From Microbacterium oryzae (GTDB lineage Bacteria; Actinomycetota; Actinomycetes; Actinomycetales; Microbacteriaceae): a stretch of DNA of 64,000 nucleotides. Every line of letters starts with the position of its first letter. The stretch's first letter is position 1. The DNA is taken from positions 2,108,001 through 2,172,000 of the forward strand of contig NZ_CP032550.1 of the NCBI RefSeq assembly GCF_009735645.1, given 5' to 3'. A program made the translations under genes and the position numbers. Shown piece after piece: positions 57,517 through 64,000 of this stretch. The notes beneath the pieces are model-generated. The model was not told where the DNA came from, ran no database searches, and saw nothing but the letters and a program-made list of their open reading frames with translations.

Positions 57517-59457
57517 TCAGTCTCCGAGCTCGCGCGGCTTCTCGCGCTCGTGCGACTCCTCCTCGGGGAGGCGGTCGCCGCCCGGTGCGGCCGAGCCGCC
57601 GAGGTCGGGCTCGGTCTCGTCGAGGATGGGGTGCGCCTCGGTCTTCGCGTACAGCTCGGTGAACGCCTCGTCGACGACGGGGTCGACCCACGCGAGGTCG
57701 TCGGTGGAGTGATCGTAGGGCGCCGGGACGAGCGCGAAGTCGTCGCCGTACTCCTCGAGGCCCGCGCGCACGCTGTGACGCACCGCGCGCTCCGCGTACT
57801 CGTCGCGCAGGATGAGCGGGTCGCGGTTGAGGTCCTTGATGAACGCCACCATCATGAACGCCATGATCACCGCGAACGGCAGCGCCGCGATGATCGTGAC
57901 GTTCTGCAGTGCGGTGAGGCCGCTGCCCTCGGCGCCGCCGGCGGCGAGCAGCACGGCCGCGATGATGCCCACGAGCGAACCCCAGATCACCGTGACCCAC
58001 CGGGTCGGCTCCGGGTTGCCGCGCTGAGACAGCGTGCCCATCACGAGCGATGCGGAGTCGGCGCCCGTGACGAAGAAGATCGCCACGAGGATCGCGAGGA
58101 TCACGGTCGTCACCGCCGAGAGCGGCAGATCGGCCAGCACGCCGAACAGCACGCTCTCCGGCGGGTCGACGGTCAGGCCCGCGCCGTTCATCTGCTGATC
58201 CATCGCGGTGGTGCCGAAGATGGCGAACCAGATAAACGAGATGACCGACGGCACGACGACGACGACCGACACGAACTGACGCAGGGTGCGCCCGCGCGAG
58301 ATCTTCGCGATGAACATGCCGACGAAGGGCGACCACGAGATCCACCACGCCCAGTAGAAGATCGTCCAGCTCGAGAGGAAGGCCTGGACCTCTTCGCCCT
58401 GCGACCCGGAGCGGGCGGCCATCGTCGTGAAGTCGGTCAGGAACTGCGCGGCGACCGACGGGATGATGTTGATGATGAGCATCGTCGGGCCGACGAAGAA
58501 CACGAAGAACGCCAGCAGGAGCGCGACGACCGCGTTGATGTTCGACAGGGCGCGGATGCCCCGGGAGACTCCCGAGACCGCCGACGCGATGAACGCGGCC
58601 GTGAGCACCGCGATCACGCCGATGAGCAGGCCGTTGCCGACCGCGCCGATGCCCGTGATGAGCTCGACGCCGTGGCCGATCTGCAGCGCCCCGAGGCCCA
58701 GCGACGCGGCGGTGCCGAACAGGGTCACGATGATCGAGAAGACGTCGATGGTGCGCCCGACGCGGCCGTTCGTCCGCCGCTCGCCGAGGAGCGGGGCGAA
58801 GATCGAGGAGATGAGCGGCGTGCGGCCGCGACGGTAGGCGCCGTACGCGATGGCTCCGCCGACGAGCGCGTAGAACGACCACGCCTGCGGGCCCCAGTGG
58901 TAGAGCACCTGGGTGAGGGAGGTGTGCATCGCCTCGATGGTCGCCGCCTCCGCGGTGTTCGGCGGCGGGCTCTCGAAGAACGTGAGCGGCTCGGCCGCCC
59001 CCCAGAACACGAGGCCGATGCCCATGCCCGCGGCGAACAGCATCGAGATCCAGGAGAACACCGAGAACTCCGGCGCCTCGTCGTCGCGCCCGAGCCGGAT
59101 CCGGCCGAACCGGCCGAACCCGACGTAGAGCATGAAGACGAGCACGACCGTGGCGATCACGGTGAAGAAGACCCCGAGGTACTCGATCACCCAGTCCAGC
59201 ACGCTGCTCGCCGTGCCGGCGAGGTTGTCGGGCGCCGCGATGCCCCAGCCGATGAAGGCGACGGTGGCGGCGATCGCGATGCCGAAGACCAGCCGGTCGG
59301 TGCGGAAGTCGCGGCCGGTCTGCTCGACCCCGATGCCGGGGATCAGCGCCGGGTGCACACCCTGCGGCGCCGGGTCTGCGATGTCGCGGACGATTCTCTT
59401 CGCAGCGTCGGCGGCTCCTGATGGCCTGCCACTGCGATGCTTCTCAGTTCCGGTCAT
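57517..59457 (-). CDS. BCCT-family compatible-solute (betaine/choline/carnitine) transporter
   Basis: 646 residues with 12 predicted membrane segments. The family signature is WAWWISWSPFVGMFIAKISRGRTLRQF; the aromatic/glycine-rich SMLFAAGMGIGLVFWGAAEPL segment matches the substrate/Na+ region of BetP-like carriers. N- and C-terminal tails are cytoplasmic; the C-terminal one (about 80 residues, acidic, ending HEREKPRELGD) may act in osmosensing as in BetP, though it lacks BetP's basic character. Imports glycine betaine or a relative with Na+. I chose ATG 59457; an ATG three codons upstream is possible. Confidence 0.9.
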   Translation of the reverse strand: MTGTEKHRSGRPSGAADAAKRIVRDIADPAPQGVHPALIPGIGVEQTGRDFRTDRLVFGIAIAATVAFIGWGIAAPDNLAGTASSVLDWVIEYLGVFFTVIATVVLVFMLYVGFGRFGRIRLGRDDEAPEFSVFSWISMLFAAGMGIGLVFWGAAEPLTFFESPPPNTAEAATIEAMHTSLTQVLYHWGPQAWSFYALVGGAIAYGAYRRGRTPLISSIFAPLLGERRTNGRVGRTIDVFSIIVTLFGTAASLGLGALQIGHGVELITGIGAVGNGLLIGVIAVLTAAFIASAVSGVSRGIRALSNINAVVALLLAFFVFFVGPTMLIINIIPSVAAQFLTDFTTMAARSGSQGEEVQAFLSSWTIFYWAWWISWSPFVGMFIAKISRGRTLRQFVSVVVVVPSVISFIWFAIFGTTAMDQQMNGAGLTVDPPESVLFGVLADLPLSAVTTVILAILVAIFFVTGADSASLVMGTLSQRGNPEPTRWVTVIWGSLVGIIAAVLLAAGGAEGSGLTALQNVTIIAALPFAVIMAFMMVAFIKDLNRDPLILRDEYAERAVRHSVRAGLEEYGDDFALVPAPYDHSTDDLAWVDPVVDEAFTELYAKTEAHPILDETEPDLGGSAAPGGDRLPEEESHEREKPRELGD

Positions 59458-59508
59458 TCTCGCCATCCTGCCAAAGTCGTATGTACGGCGCATGAATGCG
59501 CTGAGCGG

Positions 59509-60378
59509 TCATGCGGTGTGCTCCATGAGCTCCCGCCCCAGCACCCGGAACGCCTCGTGAGCGCGATCCCGATGGAGAACGCCGGCGTCGTCGAATTCGA
59601 CGATGAGGGCGTACGCGGCTCCTCCGTTCGGGCCGGTGAGCGCGCCGGCCTCCGCGCGCACGCCCTGCGCCCTGCCCGTGCGGTTGACGAGCAGCAGCCG
59701 ATGCCGGTCGTCGGAGGAGAGGGGATCGACCCCCGTGGCCGCGCCGACGAGGCCCAGGTCGCGATGAAGGCCCAGCCACTCCGCCACCTGCGCGCTCGCG
59801 CCCGGGTGACCCGCGCGCCCGGTGGCGACGGCACGGAAGAGCCCCGCGAACTCGCGGGCGGTGCCGATCGCGACATGCGGTGCGTCGTCGGGCCCGCGGT
59901 GCGCGCGGAACCGGTCCAGCAGCGCCGAGCGAGGCATCCCGAGCGCCACGAAGCGCCGCGTCACGCGCTCGAGCCCCACGCGGGCGAGCAGCGCGTTGGC
60001 CGCATCCGCGTCTGCCGGGGCGAGCGCGGCGAGGTCGCCGAGCGGCAGCCGGTCGGCGTGCAGCCGTCGCCAGATGCCGGGCAGGCCCGAGAGCTCGTCG
60101 CGGGCGGCGAGCTCGAGCGGATCGAGCTCGCCCGCCCCGAACTGCACCGCCGCCTCCACGAGGAGCGGCACGACGCCGAGGCCGGCCACCGGCATCGGGT
60201 CGTCATCGCCCTCTCGCGCCAGCACCGCCGCGCGGTCGAGGGTCTCGACGTGCAGCGCGACGCGGGCGCCGGCTGCGGTCAGCGCCTCGAGCGCGGCGAG
60301 CGTGCCGGCGAAGGCCCCGGCCGCCCGACGACGGGACCGCCAGCTCTCCCGCGGCGACGACATCTCCCCCCTGGACAT
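59509..60378 (-). CDS. degenerate class A beta-lactamase-like protein
   Basis: 289 residues. The layout follows class A beta-lactamase/serine hydrolase folds: GARVALHVETLDRAAVLAREGDDDPMPVAGLGVVPLLVEAAVQF, LAALAPADADAANALLARVGLERVTRRFVALG, and VRAEAGALTGPNGGAAYALIVEFDD. The catalytic signatures are lost: SxxK reads GLGV, SDN reads ADA, and KTG reads EAG. No signal peptide is seen, so it is probably cytoplasmic; a pseudoenzyme. The start is uncertain among 60396 (TTG), 60378 and 60363 (ATG). It follows the M13 peptidase gene by about 20 bp, same strand. Confidence 0.75.
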   Translation of the reverse strand: MSRGEMSSPRESWRSRRRAAGAFAGTLAALEALTAAGARVALHVETLDRAAVLAREGDDDPMPVAGLGVVPLLVEAAVQFGAGELDPLELAARDELSGLPGIWRRLHADRLPLGDLAALAPADADAANALLARVGLERVTRRFVALGMPRSALLDRFRAHRGPDDAPHVAIGTAREFAGLFRAVATGRAGHPGASAQVAEWLGLHRDLGLVGAATGVDPLSSDDRHRLLLVNRTGRAQGVRAEAGALTGPNGGAAYALIVEFDDAGVLHRDRAHEAFRVLGRELMEHTA

Positions 60379-60397
60379 CGCTCCCCCCGCCGTCAAT

Positions 60398-62374
60398 TCA
60401 CCAGATGGTGACGCGCTCGTCCTCGGGGAGCCACAGCGCGTCGTCGGGCTGCACGTCGAACGCCTCGTAGAACGCGTCGACGTTGCGGACGATCTGGTTG
60501 CACCGGAACTCGTTCGGCGAGTGTGGGTCGATCGTCAGCAGGCGGATGGTCTCGGCCTCGCGCGACTTCTGCTGCCAGACCTGAGCCCACGACAGCAGCA
60601 GGCGCTGCACGCCGGTGTATCCGTCGATGACCGGGGCCTCCTCGCCGGCGAGCGAGAGCTCGTAGGCCTTGAGGGCGATCCCGAGGCCGCCGAGGTCGCC
60701 GATGTTCTCGCCGATCGTGAGCGCGCCGTTCACGGTGTGCGACGCGTCGAGCCCGCGCGGGACGAGCGCGTCGTACTGCGCGATCAGCGAGCGCGTGCGC
60801 TCCTCGAACGCCGCGCGGTCCGCCTCGGTCCACCAGTCGTCGAGAGCGCCGGTGCCGTCGTACCGGCTGCCCTGGTCGTCGAACCCGTGGCCGATCTCGT
60901 GGCCGATCACGCCGCCGATCCCGCCGTAGTTCGCCGCCGGATCGCGGTCCGCGTCGAAGAACGGGTACTGCAGGATGGCCGCGGGGAAGACGATCTCGTT
61001 CATGAGGGGGTTGTAGTACGCGTTCACCGTCATCGGCGTCATGAACCACTCGTCGCGGTCGATGGGCTGGCCGACCTTGCCGAGCTGCCGGTCGTGCTCG
61101 GCGATGTTCGCGCGCCGCACGTTGCCGATGAGGTCGGCGGCGTCGATCTCCACCGCGTCGTAGCCGCGCCAGGTCGCGGGGAAGCCGATCTTCGGGGTGA
61201 AGGTGTCGAGCTTCTCGAGCGCCTTCTCCCGCGTCTCGGGGCTCATCCACTCGAGCGTGGAGATGCTCTCGCGGTACGCCGCGATGAGGTTCGCGACGAG
61301 CTCGTCCATGGCGGTCTTCGCCGCCGGCGGGAAGTGGCGCTCGACGTACACGCGGCCGATCGCATCGCCCAGGGCGCCCTCGGCGAGCGCGACGCCGCGC
61401 TTCCACCGCTCGCGCAGCGTGGGAACGCCGGTGAGCTCGGTGCCGTAGAACGCGAAGTTCTCGTCGACGAACGGGTCGGCGAGGTACGGCGCGAGGGCGT
61501 GCACGACCTGGAAGCGCAGCCACGCCTTCCAGTCCTCGAGCCGGTCGGCCACGAGCAGCGAGCCGAGGCCCTCGAGCGCGGACGGCTGGTAGACCACGGC
61601 CTCGGCGAACGCCTCGGGGCGACCGGGTGCCACCGCGTCCCGCCACGGCGCGAGGTCGACGCCCGCGAGCTGCTGGATCTCGTCCCACGTCTTGAGGTTG
61701 TAGGTCGCGACGGCGTCGCGGCTGCGGACGTTGTCCCAGTGGTGCGACGCGATGTCCTGCTGCAGCGAGAAGACGCGCGCGGCCTGACCCGCGCCATCCG
61801 CCACCCCCGCGAGGGTCAGCATGCGCTCGATGTGCCCGCGGAACGCGTCGCGCGTGCCCGCGAAGTTCTCGAGGCGGAAGTAGCTCTCGTCGGGGAGGGA
61901 GATGCCCGACTGCACGAGGAACGGCACGTAGCGGGTCGGGTCGCCCGGGTCGGGCTCGACGAACACGCCGATCGGGCTGCCGAGGCCCTCGCGGTCGAAC
62001 TCGCCCGCCGTCCGCAGCAGCGAGGCGACGTCGGAGACGGCCTCGACGCGCTCGAGGAGCGGAGCGAGGGGCGCGGCTCCCTGGGCGTCGACGCGCGCGG
62101 TGTCCATGAAGCTCGCGTAGAGGTCGCCGACCTTGCGCGTCTCGGTGCCGGGGTCGGCGCCCTGCGCCTCCTCGACGATCGCGCGCACGTCCTTCTCGGC
62201 CTGCTCGGCGAGCTGGTGGAAGGCCCCCCACCGCGCCTTATCGCCGGGGATCTCGGTGCGATCGATCCACGCGCCGTTGACGTGGCGGTAGAGGTCGTCC
62301 TGCGGCCGGATCCCCTCACTGAGCTCGTCGAGGGCGATACCGGAGGGGAGCGATTCAGCCGTCATGCGCTCCAT
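60398..62374 (-). CDS. pepO: M13 (neprilysin/PepO-family) zinc metallopeptidase
   Basis: 658 residues from this start. Catalytic zinc site HEIGH in GGVIGHEIGHGFDDQGSRYD, with the third ligand Glu in GALTIGENIGDLGGLGIAL, the N-terminal domain opening IRPQDDLYRHVNGAWIDRTEIPGDKARWGAF, the NAYYNPLMNEIVFPAAILQYPFF substrate-strand motif and DPHSPNEFRCNQIVRNVDAFYEAFDV near the end. There is no signal peptide, so it acts in the cytoplasm as an oligopeptidase, like many bacterial PepO. CATTGT 7 nt before ATG 62374 suggests a leaderless start; ATG 62365 is the alternative. Confidence 0.93.
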   Translation of the reverse strand: MERMTAESLPSGIALDELSEGIRPQDDLYRHVNGAWIDRTEIPGDKARWGAFHQLAEQAEKDVRAIVEEAQGADPGTETRKVGDLYASFMDTARVDAQGAAPLAPLLERVEAVSDVASLLRTAGEFDREGLGSPIGVFVEPDPGDPTRYVPFLVQSGISLPDESYFRLENFAGTRDAFRGHIERMLTLAGVADGAGQAARVFSLQQDIASHHWDNVRSRDAVATYNLKTWDEIQQLAGVDLAPWRDAVAPGRPEAFAEAVVYQPSALEGLGSLLVADRLEDWKAWLRFQVVHALAPYLADPFVDENFAFYGTELTGVPTLRERWKRGVALAEGALGDAIGRVYVERHFPPAAKTAMDELVANLIAAYRESISTLEWMSPETREKALEKLDTFTPKIGFPATWRGYDAVEIDAADLIGNVRRANIAEHDRQLGKVGQPIDRDEWFMTPMTVNAYYNPLMNEIVFPAAILQYPFFDADRDPAANYGGIGGVIGHEIGHGFDDQGSRYDGTGALDDWWTEADRAAFEERTRSLIAQYDALVPRGLDASHTVNGALTIGENIGDLGGLGIALKAYELSLAGEEAPVIDGYTGVQRLLLSWAQVWQQKSREAETIRLLTIDPHSPNEFRCNQIVRNVDAFYEAFDVQPDDALWLPEDERVTIW

Positions 62375-62407
62375 CGTAGGCACAATGCCGGCAGCCGCGG
62401 CGGGCCC

Positions 62408-62413
62408 TAGGCT
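62408..62413 (+). promoter_or_regulatory. leaderless -10 (TAGGCT) of the MATE gene
   Basis: TAGGCT ends 6 nt before GTG 62420. The divergent pepO promoter is about 40 bp away. Confidence 0.5.
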
Positions 62414-62419
62414 CGGACG

Positions 62420-63739
62420 GTGACCGACCGCCGCGCCCTCGACCGCGACATCCTGCGACTCGCGGTCCCGGCGCTCGGCTCGCTCATCGCCGAGCCGATC
62501 TTCCTCGCCGTCGACGCCGCCATGGTCGGCCATCTCGGGGTCGCCGAGCTCGCGGGCCTCGGCATCGCGTCGGCCGTTCTCACCACGGTCGTCGGGCTCA
62601 TGGTCTTCCTCGCGTACTCCACCACACCGGCCGTCGCGCGGCGCTTCGGCGCGGGTGACCTGCGCGGCGCGGTGTCGGTCGGCATCGACGGACTGTGGCT
62701 CGCCCTCGCGATCGGAGCCGTGCTGGGGGTCGCGGGATTCCTCGCCGCGCCCGCGCTCGTCGCGGCCTTCGCGCCGACGGCCGACGTCGCGCCGCACGCT
62801 CAGGCGTACCTGGCCGTCTCGATGGTGGGCCTGCCGGCCATGCTGCTCGTCTTCGCCGCGACGGGCCTCCTCCGCGGACTCCAGGACACGGTCACCCCGC
62901 TCCGGGTCGCCGTCGTCGGATTCACCGCGAACGCGCTCCTCAACGCCCTGTTCATCTACGGGTTCGGGTGGGGCGTGGCAGGCTCCGCGGCCGGCACGGT
63001 CGTCGTGCAATGGGGGATGGTCGCGGCGTACGCGCTCCTCATCGGGCGCCTCGCGCGACGTCACGGCGCACCGCTCCGCCCGCACCGCGCCGGGCTGCGG
63101 GGCTCCGCGCGCTCGGGCGGGTGGATGTTCCTCCGCACCGCGAGCCTGCGCCTGGCGACGCTCGCCACCGTCTGGGTCGCGACCGGGCTCGGCACGCGCG
63201 AGCTCGCCGGCTGGCAGGTCGTCTTCACCATCTTCACGACCGCGGCCTTCGCGCTCGACGCGCTCGCGATCGCCGCGCAGGCGCTCGTGGGCAAGGCGCT
63301 CGGCGAGGGCGACCCCGACGCCGTGCGGGCGGTCACCGGCCGCACGATGCGCTGGGGCGTGTGGTCGGGCGTCGTGGCGGGGGCGGCCATCGCCGCGCTC
63401 TCCGGCGTCATCGGGCTGCTCTTCACGGGCGACCGCGCGATGGCCGACTTCGTGCAGCCCGCGCTCCTCGTGCTGGCGGTGTCGCAGCCGATCGCCGCCT
63501 TCGTGTTCGTGCTCGACGGCGTGCTCATGGGCGCCGACGACGCGCGCTATCTCGCGCTGGCGGGAGGTCTGAACCTCCTCCCCTACCTGCCGGCCCTCTT
63601 CGCGCTCGCCTGGCTCTCGCCATCCGGCCCCAGCGGGCTCACCTGGCTCGCTGCCGCGTTCGGCGGAGTGTTCATGGTCGCGCGCGGCATCACGCTCGGC
63701 CTGCGCGTGCGCGGGCGGGCGTGGCTCGGAACCGCGTGA
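62420..63739 (+). CDS. MATE-family multidrug/DinF-like efflux transporter
   Basis: 439 residues, 12 membrane segments in two homologous halves. The opening ILRLAVPALGSLIAEPIFLAVDAAMVGHLGVAELAGLGIASAVL and the repeat ALDALAIAAQALVGKALGEGD are MATE signatures of the DinF subgroup. It exports cationic compounds in exchange for Na+ or H+; substrate unknown. GTG start is leaderless. Convergent with the VOC gene 3 bp downstream. Confidence 0.92.
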   Translation: MTDRRALDRDILRLAVPALGSLIAEPIFLAVDAAMVGHLGVAELAGLGIASAVLTTVVGLMVFLAYSTTPAVARRFGAGDLRGAVSVGIDGLWLALAIGAVLGVAGFLAAPALVAAFAPTADVAPHAQAYLAVSMVGLPAMLLVFAATGLLRGLQDTVTPLRVAVVGFTANALLNALFIYGFGWGVAGSAAGTVVVQWGMVAAYALLIGRLARRHGAPLRPHRAGLRGSARSGGWMFLRTASLRLATLATVWVATGLGTRELAGWQVVFTIFTTAAFALDALAIAAQALVGKALGEGDPDAVRAVTGRTMRWGVWSGVVAGAAIAALSGVIGLLFTGDRAMADFVQPALLVLAVSQPIAAFVFVLDGVLMGADDARYLALAGGLNLLPYLPALFALAWLSPSGPSGLTWLAAAFGGVFMVARGITLGLRVRGRAWLGTA

Positions 63740-63742
63740 GGA

Positions 63743-64000
63743 TCAGGCGCTCTCGAGCTCGGCGATGACGATCTTCTTCTGCTGCATCATCACCTGGATG
63801 GCCGCGGGCGTCTTCATGAGGGCGCTCATGTCGCGCGGGATGATCTGCCAGCTGACCCCGAACCGGTCCTTGCACCATCCGCACTGCTCGGCCTCGGGCA
63901 CGTGCGAGAGGGCCGCCCAGTAGCGGTCGATCTCCGTCTGGTCGGCGCAGGTGATGACGAAGGAGATCGCCTCGTTGAAGCGGAACAGCGGTCCGCCGTC
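63743..64000 (-). CDS. VOC-family (PhnB / DemethylUbiquinone-like) protein, C-terminal part
   Basis: The last 85 codons of a minus-strand gene that continues beyond the right edge. The visible sequence has FNEAISFVITCADQTEIDRYWAALS, AEQCGWCKDRFGVSWQIIP and a Lys/Gln-rich end (MMQQKKIVIAELESA), diagnostic of PhnB-like vicinal-oxygen-chelate proteins formerly called 3-demethylubiquinone-9 3-methyltransferase. No methyltransferase activity is implied. Cofactor and substrate are unknown. Confidence 0.88.
   Translation of the reverse strand, partial: DGGPLFRFNEAISFVITCADQTEIDRYWAALSHVPEAEQCGWCKDRFGVSWQIIPRDMSALMKTPAAIQVMMQQKKIVIAELESA

Overview
The window is GC-rich (about 70% by eye), densely coded chromosomal DNA from an actinobacterium, most likely Microbacteriaceae and Microbacterium-like. 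Supporting signs are the small GTG-started family protein at 11318-11632, a cysteine-free rpmB-rpmG-rpsN set, a CopD-CtaG fusion, a YbdK-type carboxylate-amine ligase, GTG starts throughout and very many leaderless promoters. I see no tRNA, rRNA, CRISPR array, IS element, phage integrase or attachment site. The closest thing to a mobile or repetitive element is a 73-bp palindromic tandem repeat at 30806-30979.

Layout. 1-7.5 kb: membrane SpoIIE-type phosphatase, cation/proton antiporter, MBL hydrolase, SDR, SRPBCC protein, DUF488. 7.5-11 kb: MmyB-like XRE regulator divergent from ilvD, then a GNAT gene. 11-17.5 kb: stress-type genes (CsbD-like, second SRPBCC, CYP152-like P450 coupled to a RecQ helicase, YbdK ligase, cupin). 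17.6-24.2 kb: a tightly coupled operon encoding a JetABC/MksFEB-type SMC complex, whose fourth gene is a FUSC-like membrane protein instead of the nuclease JetD. 24.2-30.2 kb: a degenerate serine hydrolase lipoprotein, PIF1-like helicase, one-TM protein, CopD-CtaG. 30.3-31.8 kb: HU, 73-bp repeats, ribosomal operon. 31.9-40.9 kb: oxidoreductase/TetR, then a long zinc operon (znuCB-zur-permease-TIGR03943-like gene-beta-propeller-like gene-mpg) and a separate znuA, each znu promoter carrying a Zur-like box. 40.9-43.1 kb: formaldehyde-fixing hxlA/hxlB divergent from an ATPase-LuxR fusion regulator, with a perfect palindrome between. 43.1-48 kb: 2-oxoacid dehydrogenase E1a-E1b-E2 and a HisC-type aminotransferase. 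48-54 kb: holin-like membrane protein, a WXG-like/alpha-beta hydrolase pair, purB, MerR/CPFC flavoprotein pair, two small membrane proteins. 54-64 kb: purU, ThuA, acyl-CoA ligase, BCCT transporter, a second degenerate serine hydrolase, M13 peptidase, MATE exporter and a VOC protein cut by the window end.

The most interesting structure is the JetABC-FUSC operon. Next are a recurrent TGTCAAG box lying 34 bp upstream of leaderless-type -10 hexamers in front of stress-type genes, and two independent beta-lactamase-fold proteins that have lost their catalytic motifs. Many promoters place a nAnnnT hexamer exactly 6 nt before the start codon, and I used this to fix several start sites.
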